DNA of 64,000 bases from Haemonchus contortus (Eukaryota; Nematoda; Chromadorea; Rhabditida; Trichostrongylidae), in assembly GCA_000469685.2 (NCBI GenBank), contig LS997562.1, forward strand, positions 15,490,275 to 15,554,274, written 5' to 3'. The notes beneath the pieces are model-generated. The model saw only the letters and a list, made by a program, of their open reading frames with translations. It ran no database searches and was not told where the DNA came from. The translations under genes were made by a program, and so were the position numbers. Each line of letters begins with the position of its first letter. Position 1 is the first letter of the stretch. Shown here piece after piece: positions 47,401-57,342 of the stretch.

Positions 47401-49491
47401 TTTACGGCTTTGATTGAATGCTCCGTATAATCGAATCCGGTAATTTACGTCAGTTGCTTCCCGTGACCATACGGCTTGTGAAGGCAAGGCTCATGAAAAG
47501 GCTCATGAGTTACAGACTGTTGACAGCCTTGTAGAGGAACAAGCTTATAGAAAGTAATTTGATGCAAGTGTGAAATGTCCATACTACTTTTTTGTTGTAT
47601 AGCGTCGCTAGTTCGTTCAAGGCACAGTTATTTTTTTTATGCCAGAGGAAAAAGCCGTAGCCAATTTCATCATTTCTAACAACTCGTCATTTTGGGTTTA
47701 AAGGCACCGTTAACATGATTTTGGGTAATCCAGATTATGATGAAAAACGAAAGACAAGATCGAAACTAGTGCGACTGAGGTGAAGAAACTGCGTGCATCG
47801 GTGTTTCCATAGTGAAAAAAAGGCCTCGAAAAAACGTTAAAAATAGGGCTGGACGTGAATGAAACCAGAAAAATGAAGAAGGGTGGGGCGTCCGGACGAG
47901 CTAAATAGTGTGTTTCACTGCGCGCGTGTGGGTCCTGGTGCGAAGAACAGACAATGGTAAGCAAAAATTCATCCACTTATAAGCATAAATAAACAAAAAA
48001 AACCTTAGTAACAGCAAAAGTAGCTCACCTTTTCCAGCCTCTAGGAGTAGGAAATTAAATAAGGGATCGCGGCAGCAAAAAGAAAAACAGAGGAAAGAGG
48101 AATGGGAGAAAAGCATCGCCTCATCACTTCACTCGGCGGTTAGCTGTTTGTGCATGGGTCCTAGAACGAATAATAGCAATCTGTATTGTCTCGACACTCG
48201 TCTAACGTGACACTGATCTAGGGGCGGAGGGCGACCGTATCCAGCCGTTTTCCGACCTCATTCCTGCACAAATGGTACTAGAGGGGGCTTCGAATTCAAA
48301 CCATGTGCAAATCTCCGAAACCACTTTTTCGTGAACAGTGCCTTTAACGCGCCATGCGTTAGTATGCCAGAATTGGCCACCGCAAGCAGTTACGCCTGCG
48401 TCGTTCATGTCAAGACTTTCTATCTTTGTGCTCGCTATTATGCAATAGGATTGCCACGAACGTAGTGTGCTGGTTCTCAAACTTGGCCACGCGGGACTTG
48501 AATAATAGGCGATCCACAAAATTGAACACGAAACGAACGATAGCTCACGGGTTAATAGCAGCACAGAAGACTCCTCAAACCTCAAAGTTGAGTAATTAAA
48601 CTTTTATCAACATTCGAAACATCGTGGTTCACGAAACGAAAAACAATCATAATTCATAACGAGGCGAGAAGGGGTGTCTTCTTCTCAAATGGAGGTCTGA
48701 CAATAACTTGATTTGGGCAAAGTAAGCAGAATATAAATGAGTTTGCTATGGCCTTTGGTAAGGGCAAGTAGCAAGTAGATGAGCTCGAATTCATTTCTTC
48801 GTCCGATTCGGGTCCGATAAGGATGGATTTCAGCGAGGTGGCACAATTGCCAGGCAGCAAAACTTCAAACGATGAGCATGAGAAAATAAGTGACCTTAAT
48901 GGAGTGAAATCGCATCAAACATATTACACGAATAACAATGTGCAAAAACGTGCATGACATCGAGGAAATCCTGAACCTGTGGGTCGGCATGAATTTCATG
49001 ACTTGTGGGTCAGCGTGTCGAAGTTGCGCCTCGGCGAACTTAGCATTTGGCGCGACGAGGGGCTCCAGAAGCCGTGGGGTTTTGGGGCAAGACGAGGGGC
49101 TCTGAAGGATATGGGTTTTTAGGCCATGGGAAAAACCAGATTAAAGGACGGAGCCAGGGTGCGAGTCGACTGTCTGTAGATCAAAAAGAGGTGCTCGAGC
49201 TCGATTCGAGCACACGCAGTGACCCAATTTTAGCGAAATGGCAATACAACGGCGCCTTACGCGCCATATTCCACAACTCTAATGAGTACAAGTCACGAGT
49301 GCTGAGTTCCTGTTTGTTGTTAATCGTAACTTTTTTAGGCTGGTGTTCCTCGGACGGCATACGAGGGCGTGGTTCCTTGTTTCATAAACGGCGTGAGAAT
49401 CTTCTTAGTTCCTGACAGAACACATGTGAAGGAATATGACAGAAGCTGGGTAGTTCCGCCCGAGTTTGATCGCAAACGTCCGAACAAGTGA
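38414..49491 (+). CDS. Beta-1,2-GlcNAc-transferase I (MGAT1/GnT-I)
   Basis: GnT-I adds GlcNAc from UDP-GlcNAc to Man5GlcNAc2 in the medial Golgi, opening the hybrid/complex N-glycan pathway. Fourteen exons: 38414-38518, 38576-38707, 39799-39864, 41085-41140, 43117-43225, 43739-43883, 43949-44058, 44849-44928, 45016-45094, 45170-45240, 45294-45384, 45443-45555, 47058-47127 and 49339-49491, all in phase, giving 459 aa (vertebrate enzyme about 445). A type II anchor covers residues 10-26 ([17 protein letters not shown]), then a helical stem rich in Gln/Glu. Family blocks: [16 protein letters not shown] (about 128-136), the nucleotide/metal site EDD (204-206), [38 protein letters not shown] with the presumed catalytic Asp, and GVPRTAYEG near the end. 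GLY-12, GLY-13 or GLY-14 cannot be told apart here. Exon 7 ends at a GC donor. AATAAA at 49847 and 49851 lies about 360 nt after the stop. Confidence 0.95.
39303..39329. repeat. Perfect 12-bp stem hairpin in MGAT1 intron 2
   Basis: AAGCCCCGCCCA, a 3-nt loop, then TGGGCGGGGCTT: a perfect GC-rich stem in otherwise AT-rich intron sequence. It could be a remnant of an element end. No runs of T or neighbouring gene suggest a terminator. Confidence 0.6.
40289..40546 (+). mobile_element. MITE family 1, copy 4
   Basis: 258 bp, GGGAGACGGGCGTTAGGAAC to CTAACGCACTACACCC, with a perfect 9-bp duplication CATATGTTC (40280-40288 and 40547-40555). It lies in MGAT1 intron 3. Confidence 0.9.
41690..42790 (+). 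repeat. Dispersed repeat in MGAT1 intron 4
   Basis: Shares several ordered blocks with 46200-46935 in intron 12: TGCCTCGGCGGT, a 'CTTCTCATAAATCTTGTC' segment, CCTCTCCTATCTGCAGTTGT, 'GAGCGTCTGGTGG', 'TGTAAATGCAAA', and 'CTACCTTATGGAATG'. Both copies have the same orientation and are strongly diverged. No coding domain is visible; an old transposon is likely. Confidence 0.6.
44059..44848 (+). other. GC-AG intron of MGAT1
   Basis: Exon 7 ends NDNGK with AAG followed directly by GCTAGT. The next exon starts after TTTAG with [10 protein letters not shown]. Keeping phase 0 across the intron requires the GC donor, because using GTATAT four bases later produces a stop at once. GC-AG introns are a minor but real spliceosomal class in nematodes. 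Here the donor is not the usual GCAAGT. Confidence 0.8.
46200..46935 (+). repeat. Dispersed repeat in MGAT1 intron 12
   Basis: Second copy of the repeat at 41690-42790, missing some internal sequence. The matching blocks occur in the same order and orientation. Confidence 0.6.
47705..48340. mobile_element. TTAA-flanked element with AGGCAC ends
   Basis: Left end TTAA then AGGCACCGTTAACATG; right end TTTTTCGTGAACAGTGCCT then TTAA, giving inverted ends AGGCAC(C/T)GTT(A/C)AC. Internal CTCGACACTCGTCTAAC is shared with the element at 52.2-52.7 kb. The flanks could be a TTAA duplication (piggyBac-like) or a TA duplication within TTTAAA (Tc1/mariner-like). No transposase is seen. It lies in MGAT1 intron 13. 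The boundary is good to within a few bases. Confidence 0.6.
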
Positions 49492-49859
49492 ACTGCTCTC
49501 CCTTCAATTCTTCAGTTTGCAGGATTCGAAGGTAATTTTTTAATCACAATGTTTTATACCTTTGCTAAGCCAGGAATACTATCATACTCTGCGTCTAGGG
49601 TTCCCTGGAAGCAACATGGCCTATGGTAGTATAGAAATAATGCTGGGACCCATTTGTGATTCAGAGTCAGAAGCCTTATATCCTAACCTCCGTTTGGAGT
49701 ACACTTGTCATTTTCAGCACCCTCTTTCATACGCACACGGTGTGACGCAGGTAACCAACGTTCAAATTACTTGGCGTGTTGAATTACGGGATCAACCTGT
49801 ATTTCTAATCCTTCCTTGATTCGATGTCAGGTAAGAATATTTGCATAATAAATAAACAT

Positions 49860-51870
49860 CTGTATTGTATCGGGTCTGTAACGAGTTTTGCTTATATACA
49901 TACGTTTTTTGTCAGGCTGTTGGCTAGGGCTTTGAATGAAAGGTTGGGGATGGGTGAGAGGAGATACTTAACCCCAAATGAGCCAATCCCGAGAGTTGAA
50001 TTTAACCGACGTGTCGGGTACTCATCGGTTCCAATCCATTTGGTCTTGTCGTCGGACTATTACGAATACCACTTTATCAAAGCGATGATGTATTAGCGAG
50101 CATTGTACTCGCCAGCATGTTTCGGAGATCGACTTCCGTACTGATTCTCTCTCAGGCCTACCGAGCCTTCCATCGTGCCGGGTCCGATTAATCGGTGTCA
50201 GACTCTTATGGGAGTATAAGAGCACTGACTTGTACATTGGCTGGCCACAAGAGTTCACTGTGTAGACCACATAAGCATTCGGAACGGCGCTAATATTCTG
50301 ATAATCAAGTGCGGAATCGTGATTGATCATGACCAAGATGCTTTTTTCGTCATCCATCGCGATCAACATTATTGAACACATTTTGGCATCGATCGACCTG
50401 TTTTGAGCTTGATCTGAGCTTTGTTGATCCATTAACAAAGGTTTCCCGCGCGGACCTCTTCAATATGCTGAAAATACTCATTAACTTTGGTCGAAGTCCC
50501 CGCCTCCAGTTCATCCCAGAGAGGAAATCACAACTTTGATTCGTTTTTTCACTGTTTATTCGCGACAGCTATTGGACCTCGTTTGAGAGAAGCTCTACTA
50601 ATGTTGTACCCCTGTTATTGCCGTGCTACAAGCAGCGTTAAATATGTAGGCGATGATCGACATTTTTACCCGGTCGAATATGGTGGGATAACAAATTATG
50701 GAGGACAGTGATTTAAAGAACCTCCCTAGACGATGCCTCAAAACCAGCCTCTCGTAGCAATGCTACAGCTGACAGGATCTTTTATAAAAAGCAAAGCTAG
50801 CAAAAATCGTTATACACCTGACAGCATTTCGATGCCATCCGTTTTTCAAACAAGCTTTCTGGTAGGCAAACGGTTAGTGTGAAGGTTAGGAGAATGCTGT
50901 TGAAGATGTTAGCTCTCATCCAATCATCGTAATGCTCGAAATTTGTCATTTTACGGGTTTTCCAGCTGACTGTTCGTATTCTCTATCTATGTTGCTCAGC
51001 ATATTATAAAGTTGCTTTCCTCTATAAATTCCACCCTGATGTGATTTCTTGTCTGTGATAATTTTTTTTTTATGAAATATATACCTACATATTACGGCAG
51101 TATTTGTCGTGCGATGTTGTTGAATGTTTGGAATTGCGGTATTATGGGGAAACCAAACTTGCCATGGTCAAATTATGGTTTTCTATTGTTTAAAGGGTTG
51201 ATTTTTACTGGTAGCACGTATGCCGTCATTCTGGTCAATTGCAGTATCATATAGTATCTCTTATTTATTCCTCAAAGTCTGCCTGATTGTACTAATGTAC
51301 GGATGATATGTAAGATATTGAAAGATTGTCATAATAAATCTATTTAACAATATTGGATAATACAATTATTCAAACGAATATTTGTTTGGTTGTTACACAG
51401 TTTCCACATTTTTCTCTTCATGGCAATGACGGTACTCCTGGTAGGGATAGCTTTTTGCGCTACACAAGCACGGTACTCCACTGGATATATCGAGAAGACA
51501 ATCTTATGGCCAAAAGGCCAGCATTTGGAAATGATGGTCACGCTTTTACCCCTCATTATGCACTCTCACTGAGACGTAACTCGGTTACGTTAAGGACCAT
51601 TTTGTTGGATTTCAGCTTTACTGATAAATAATATTCCTTTTTGACTAGTATTGTTGCCGCTTTGAGTTGCTTCCGATCCTACATCTGAAATAAGCACGAA
51701 GGATGTCCGGCCGAAAAAGAGAAGACTCAGGTGACATCTATAGGTCTCACCTCATGTGTTGGGTGGTCCCATAAGGAGTTCTACTTTTTCAGCCATGACT
51801 TTTTCACCTGCACCTCCTTTTAATGTGATGCCACGTGCACGTGTGCGCGTGCGTATGTCTACACGTCTTC
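49860..51870. other. Intergenic DNA after MGAT1
   Basis: Apart from the SINE copy near 50.1-50.3 kb, no repeat or gene is convincing. A small ATG frame at 51420-51572 begins with a signal-peptide-like MAMTVLLVGIAFCATQA after an acceptor-like ACACAG, but it ends after 50 codons without recognisable features. A second, longer frame overlaps it (51353-51631). Confidence 0.35.
50070..50275 (+). repeat. SINE-like copy
   Basis: Body matches the 12960-13180 copy in the same orientation: GAGCCTTCCATC, a GATTAATCGG block, then ACTTGTACATTGGCTGGCCA. The promoter part is weak; only an AGATCGACTTC B-box-like remnant remains. Confidence 0.55.
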
Positions 51871-51872
51871 TT

Positions 51873-52130
51873 GGGTGTGGTGCGTTAGGAACGAAATGGT
51901 CGCGTCGCAGTGAGAGGGGCGTCGCGCGCGAAAGAGTGTAGCAGGATGCAGCAGTAGGTAAGAAATACAAGAACAAAAGTGCTGATAGTAGAATTGTGCA
52001 TGAAGTAATGATCGCATATCGATTGAGCTGTGTGAAGAACGCTGGAGCTGTAATAAGGGCGAATGAGTGGTCCGCGACAGCCGCGTGCGGCAAACCGATT
52101 GCCCAAAATCGTTCCTAACGCCCGTCTCCC
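51873..52130 (-). mobile_element. MITE family 1, copy 5
   Basis: 258 bp, plus-strand ends GGGTGTGGTGCGTTAGGAAC and GTTCCTAACGCCCGTCTCCC. The 9-bp duplication is CGTCTTCTT (51864-51872) and CGTCTTTTT (52131-52139), with one mismatch. Immediately to the right a TTGACCGAAAAATCATAA stretch resembles the 54.9 and 57.4 kb repeat, so it probably inserted into a fragment of that family. Confidence 0.88.
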
Positions 52131-52185
52131 CGTCTTTTTGACCGAAAAATCATAAAGCCCGTTGCACTCGACCTTGTACGTTTAA

Positions 52186-52746
52186 AGGCACGGTTCACGC
52201 TAAAAAATGTTATTGAGTTCTTACCTTATTAATACTCAGCGGCCCCCATGGGTTGTAGAAGGGTCCTTCTCACTCCCGCTATTTCGACGTCCAGGGCATA
52301 AAGGCGGGCCCGTTGTTGTCGTAATTCGCATCTCCGCCCCTCGACCGATCACCTTAGACGAGTGTCGAGACGACACAGTGTCATGTAATCGCGTCAGGAC
52401 CCACCCTGAATTGCAAATTGGCAAATTGCCAGAGACGCAATGTGTTGTCTGCTATTGCATTGCGTCTCTGGCAATTTGCCAATTTGCAATTCAGGGTGGG
52501 TCCTGACGCGATTACATGACACTGTGACGTCTCGACACTCGTCTAACGCGACACCGATCGTCTCTAACCGACGCTCTTTCAATGTGAAACTCGTCCAACC
52601 CCCTTTCCAGCTCTTTTTTTTTGGCCCTTTGTAATTCTTTTTGTTCATCGTTTTTTGCGCTTTTTTCGTTGTTATCGCTTCATTCTAGAGTAGTTCTATC
52701 AATTCCCGTCAAAAAAGGGTACCCTAACTTTTTGTGAATGGTGCCT
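52186..52746. mobile_element. TTAA-flanked element with internal 89-bp hairpin
   Basis: Ends AGGCACGGTTCACGC and TTTTTGTGAATGGTGCCT, each next to TTAA. The centre is a near-perfect inverted repeat: arms 52354-52442 and 52458-52546 (89 bp, about one mismatch) with a 15-nt loop. Related to 47705-48340. Such a foldback would give hairpin RNA if transcribed. Confidence 0.7.
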
Positions 52747-52914
52747 TTAAAAAGGGAAGTAATGCAGATAGGCATAGATAGACAGTTTCGCAATGAAATA
52801 GGTCACATCATCTTCAATCTCAGCTTTCGCCTGACTGAGGTTTGTTCCGAAGTTCTACATGGAACCCGACCATTGTCTTGTTCGCGTTAGATTTTGTTTT
52901 TCAGTGCTGAATGA

Positions 52915-53900
52915 AGAGCTGCAAACTTGGCAGGCAGGCAACGAAGCCCCAAGATTGTCAGTAACTTGCTTTTCTCTGGGAGTATATCGACAACATCGAT
53001 GAGGAGTACAAGCGGCTCGTGAAACATCTTCCTGATAGTGCTAGGAACGCAGAGTCTACATGTAGCCAAGAGGCAACTCTCTTCGGAAACTCTCGAGCTG
53101 ATACGTCAGTGTGGAATGGCGCGAGCTGCAGGTAATCATCAACAAACGTCCGAACTTCTGAAGCTATGCAGAAAGGTGATAAAGGAAGATGTGGAGGAGA
53201 GAAGAGCAACAGTAGTTATGGATGGCGAAGCCGCTTAGGCCGAAAAGAGCATTAACAAAGTCCGACGGAGCTTCGCCAAGTACAAGTTCATGATGACTTC
53301 TCTTTGTCAGCTTGAAGGAACAGTTACTGAGCTTTGGAGGGCAATAGAGAAGGTCATCTACGACTTCTAATCTGATTTCTTCGACGCCTTTTCTTCCTGC
53401 CTACCTTCCATCTTAAGCAAGACGGATATGTCGTCCCTTCAGTTCTTCCTTCTACAGTTCAGCATGCCATCACACCGATCAGGAATCGTACGCACTCGTT
53501 TTGGATAGGACCCAACTAGGACATCGGAATAGCTTCCCTCCAGTCAAACATTGTGAGCTTTACGTGATTTTGCCGGAATACGACGTACCCCCGTCTCAAA
53601 AATTTTCGAGACTGTGTTGCTGTATAAGAAAGGAAGTTCAGACGACATTGACATTGGCGTCTATCGCCCAGTGTGCCTGCTGTCTGTAATTTACAAACTT
53701 TTAAGAGTCAGAGCCATCGTGACTGAGATTGATAAAGTAAGAAATGAAGGACAGCCGTACCAGCAAGTAGAGTTCCGAAGTAGGTCCAGTACAATCGATC
53801 ACATCCACACCATCACAAGACTCAATGTAGACAACTTCACGACCAGGATCTCTCCGTCATCAACGCCGACTATCTGTAATGTCGTAGTTTATGCAGTATA
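52915..53900 (+). pseudogene. Degenerate RTE-type retrotransposon reverse transcriptase
   Basis: Remains of the endonuclease/reverse-transcriptase ORF of an RTE-clade non-LTR element. In order: NIDEEYKRLVKHLPDSARN-type linker (about 52995), SSETLELIRQCGMARAAGN (about 53075), SINKVRRSFAKYKFMMT, LWRAIEKVIYDF followed by an in-frame stop (about 53370), then LLYKKGSSDDIDIGVYRPVC and ...QPYQQVEF.SRSSTIDHIHTI, an early reverse-transcriptase block (53615-53850). Frameshifts and stops break it, and the catalytic YADD region and 3' end are absent. Similar sequences are common in hookworm genomes. Confidence 0.85.
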
Positions 53901-54110
53901 ATATAATATTTATTACGTCGATAATACATGTAACTAGAAGTAAACATTGGAAGCATGATGCAATAAAAGCACATAATAGAAATTCAGTATGCAAAATTGA
54001 ACGCAAACAGCAACATTAGAGGTAGTATAGTTTCAGAAGTTTTGATGAGAGTGACGAGGTGACAGATTTCTGAAACATGGGAAAGTCGGAATCACAGTCT
54101 TCTACTCGTT

Positions 54111-54431
54111 TTAGAATGTTCTAATCTGGAGCGGAGTGTGAAGAGACCCGCCCAAGAAAAGAACTTGACCAAGAGAGAATAATTTTGAGTTTATGGGTTT
54201 TGGTGGAACAAGCAACCAAGTGGAAGAGATCGCTGGGTTGAGGACTGACAAGCCTTTGTTTAAAACCATATTTAGGTCGTTCCTTCTACTTCTCAAGACA
54301 AGAGAGAGAAGCACCTTATTGAGCAACTTATTCCTGATCACGCTGCGCGGACTGCTTCTATAGGTAAATCCCAAAACACGAACAAAAACCTTTCTAGAGA
54401 AGCTGTTTTGTACCTTCTCAATCTCACGCAC
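54111..54431 (-). pseudogene. CR1/jockey-type reverse transcriptase C-terminal fragment
   Basis: An open frame of 106 codons reading REIEKVQNSFSRKVFVRVLG, then RNKLLNKVLL, RSRRNDLNMVLNKGLSVLNP. This is the pattern seen after the polymerase core in CR1-like and related non-LTR retrotransposons (EKVQ..F.R, LESRR...DL...YKIL). It lacks the catalytic core and is a 3' fragment. Confidence 0.6.
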
Positions 54432-54796
54432 TAATGCCTTCTTTTTCGGAGAAAAACATAGGTATCATGCTCAAATATAGTTCTTGCAATGTCTTTTAAT
54501 ATTTAAATAAAAGGTGGAGCCGCCGATGAACTTTGCGCGCAATAAACAACAGTGTTTTTCGATGGAAAGTTTTCAACGAAAGGTCAAGATCATTGACGGT
54601 ATCGGCCCTATCAACAGAAGAGCCGGATAGAAGTAGTGACCGCGAGGACTACTCCGCCGAGATGGAGAACTTTAGATTTGCCTAGGAATATGGAGGAAGC
54701 CTTGAACTATAATAGATTATTGAACAACGGCATCTGAGATGCGTTGCAAGGAATGGTTGCGCTCATTGACTGCGATCCTCCCAAAAATCCTACTAT

Positions 54797-54965
54797 GCTA
54801 CTATATATAATTCGCTAACTGTGTCTGTTGGTTTGTCGGTGTGTTTGTGTTTGTGTGTGTGTGTCGGTGTGTGTTTGACCGAAAATTCATGACTCCTGTT
54901 CACGTTGACCTAGAACTTAATTTTTATAGGAGTAGAGGAGGCAGGATGGGAACACTGTAATGTGC
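54797..54965 (+). repeat. Partial copy of the TATATATAA/GCGCTC repeat
   Basis: Begins CTACTATATATAATTCGC, carries a TG-rich microsatellite (about 54830-54880), then GACCGAAAATTCATGACTCC, GTTGACCTAGAACTT and GGAGGCAGGATGGGAACACT, as in the units at 57.3 and 58.3 kb. Confidence 0.6.
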
Positions 54966-55089
54966 AATAAGAGGTGAGAACCATCAAAAGGAGCTTATAC
55001 AGAGCTTCAAAAGGCGGAAGCCGCAATCCGTCACCTCCCTCGTGTAAGTGGTGGCACTTTAGTAAGGGATGCGGATTAAGAAGAGACCG

Positions 55090-56045
55090 TAGCTGTTCAG
55101 TGATAAGATTGATATGACTGTCAGAGACTGATGATGAGCCTTAAAAGGCTAGAGCCATTAGGTTTACGACGTCTTTCATATTAACCCATTGACGGCCACG
55201 TGGCCCGCCGGCGGGCCACTCCAATATCGTGCTCCTGTGGTACTTACTTGTGGTATATTATTCATCAAGCGTTCTTATAATCTTTTCATGTTTTCAAGTA
55301 TCAGCTGAGCTCACAACCTTCTAGAGTATCTTGAGGCATAGTGGTCCAGGAATCTTCCACTTCCAACTACAGTTATAAGAGAAATTAAAAGTTAATGTAA
55401 GGACAATGTAAAAGGCGCGATCGCCAATTTGTTAGTCATCGCCAGGAAAATGGTTTCGGGGAATCTTTAGTGCTTTGCATTTGGTCATACTAACGACGAC
55501 CGTCTTTTCAAAATATCTCATTTTTTGAAGTTGCTCAAAGAATGAAAAATTCACCAAGGTAATGTACTCTTTGAAAAAAAGCCTTTACAATTGCAAAATC
55601 AGAAGATTTCTAGGACCACGCTGTACGTAGTTTCATTTAGGCCTGATGCAATGTTTTGAGAAGAAGAATTGAAAGAAAATGGAAATTCAGATGAATAAAA
55701 CAAAAAATACAACTGCAGTCCACATGTGGGCTGCATGGTCGCCTATGGGTTAACAATGGCGAACTTTAGTAGGTTGTGTGGGATGTAAGGGGACCGAAGG
55801 TGATGGGTTATAAAGACGGATAACAAACCGGCAAGGGCTGGCGAAGAACCTATGAGGTTGGAGCCATAGGTTTGTAATCCCCTTCGGATCAACAGTGGAG
55901 CATTACATTTTAATGGATGATGTAGGGTGTGACGTGGTCGTCGGTCTCCTGTGAGAGGAGCTGATAACAACTGATAGGAGCTGATAAGTGGCCTTGAAGG
56001 GCAAGAGCCACTCACTAATCTTGATATTATCTTAACGGCTTTGAT
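55090..56045. repeat. Tandem-unit repeat interrupted by a piggyBac MITE
   Basis: Units of roughly 150 bp of the form 'AACA(A/G)TGG(A/C)G...GGATG(A)TGTAGGGTGT...AAGGGC(A/T)...GAGCCA(T/C)...' occur at 55750-55905 and 55906-56045. A third, in opposite orientation, is at 57060-57240. The left part, 55090-55184, is the continuation of the same repeat cut off by the MITE. Confidence 0.6.
55185..55749. mobile_element. piggyBac-like MITE, TTAA duplication
   Basis: 565 bp between TTAA 55181-55184 and TTAA 55750-55753. Ends CCCATTGACGGCCACGTGGC and the complement of CCCATAGGCGACCATGCAGC: inverted repeats matching at about 16 of 22 positions, beginning with the CCC typical of piggyBac. A perfect 20-bp palindrome (55200-55219, GTGGCCCGCC and complement) overlaps the left terminal repeat, and CCACATGTGG lies near the right end. 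No transposase is encoded. Confidence 0.8.
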
Positions 56046-56149
56046 ATTCACAATCAAACAGGTAAAGGTAGAGTAGGGTGACAAAAGTGAATGTTGAGGG
56101 CAGTAGAATACCATTTGCTCTGCCCTGTTAGTCCTGTGCCAAACTTGTT

Positions 56150-57340
56150 GTACAGGAAAATATTATTAGTTTCAAAGAATGATTTGAGGGATCACAGATT
56201 ACTACCCCTTTGACAATATTGGAGGGAAGCCCGGCTGGTTTTTCTAATCCTCGAACATCTTATCTTTATCTGTTTCTCTTCCAACAACATTCGGTAGGTC
56301 ATATACATTAACAGCTATGACAAAAGTAGTCACGAGGTACTCCGGAGGGGTACTCCGGAGGGGCGTTTCGAATACTAGAGAGACATCATTTACTAGTACT
56401 TGAAAGGCTCTTTTATGGGAAGTATTGTTAAGTCAACTGATTATTCAAGGGTAATTACCTGTATAAGTAAAGCTACGGAGTAAAGCTATGGAGCAAAAGT
56501 TCGGGGTGACCTCGTCAAAAACCTTCTAGGAATCTAAGCAAAGAACGCCAACATTTTCTTTGGAATCGAGCAACGAAATCATTAAGAGATTCTAGCATAA
56601 CGTTTCCGTGGAAGTACTCTTTCACGAACCATTCTTGGAGGTAGGCGGAATACGATTAATTACTAAACGTCTTATTCAATGCAGTAGGTTAGCCTGGCTA
56701 ACGCAGGGCTTCCCTACTTCTGCGGCTAAGTTTTAGAAATCGGCTAACTGTCCACATCCTCTTCGAAACAAATAATATAATATATTCCTGTACATAGAAT
56801 TTGACACAGGTCGATTAAGTTTTGCCACAATTCAAGTTGAACAAAGAGGATCGTTCATTGAGTCACAAACCTTGCTGGGTAGCGGTAGTAATCCAAGAGC
56901 AAGAAACGAACAAAATTCTCATCTGCTTATAGTAGTACCGCTAATGGGTCTTCATCACTGCACTTATCATTCATTTTTTTCACCCTGCCCCACCATCCCG
57001 TCTTATCGAATGAAACTGAATAGTCGAAGCTACATCGTGAATACTGATGAGTTTAGAATTTCAATCGGTAGGTGGCTCTTGCTCTCTTAGATCACTTATT
57101 TTCTCTTGTCACTTGTTATCGGTTCCTGTCACTAAGTACCCACGATCTCGTCATATCCTACATCACTTATTGAAATGCCAAGCTTCCACTGTTAATAAGA
57201 AAAGCTTCAACCCTACCAAATTTGAACGCTCTTTTCCAGTCAAATACACAAACCGACCGACACACTTATAGCGAATTATATATGTACGAAATTACCGATT
57301 ACCCTGCAAAGCAATGATGTTAGACCGTTCCTTATCTAAC
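56150..57340. other. Intergenic, no gene recognised
   Basis: A short direct duplication ACTCCGGAGGGG occurs twice in a row at about 56339-56363. At 57060-57240 a reversed copy of the unit repeated at 55.75-56.05 kb is present. No coding exon or RNA is supported. Confidence 0.4.
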
Positions 57341-57342
57341 TA

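Noticed and set aside
48202..48585. 127-codon minus-strand frame
   Set aside because: Half of it is the end of the TTAA-flanked element, in MGAT1 intron 13; no splice partner.
49047..49415. 122-codon plus-strand frame
   Set aside because: Overlaps MGAT1 exon 14 in another frame and runs through intron and repeat sequence.
55743..56114. 123-codon minus-strand frame with a weaker relative at 57.05 kb
   Set aside because: The similarity is that of the dispersed repeat units; frames are not conserved beyond the repeat.
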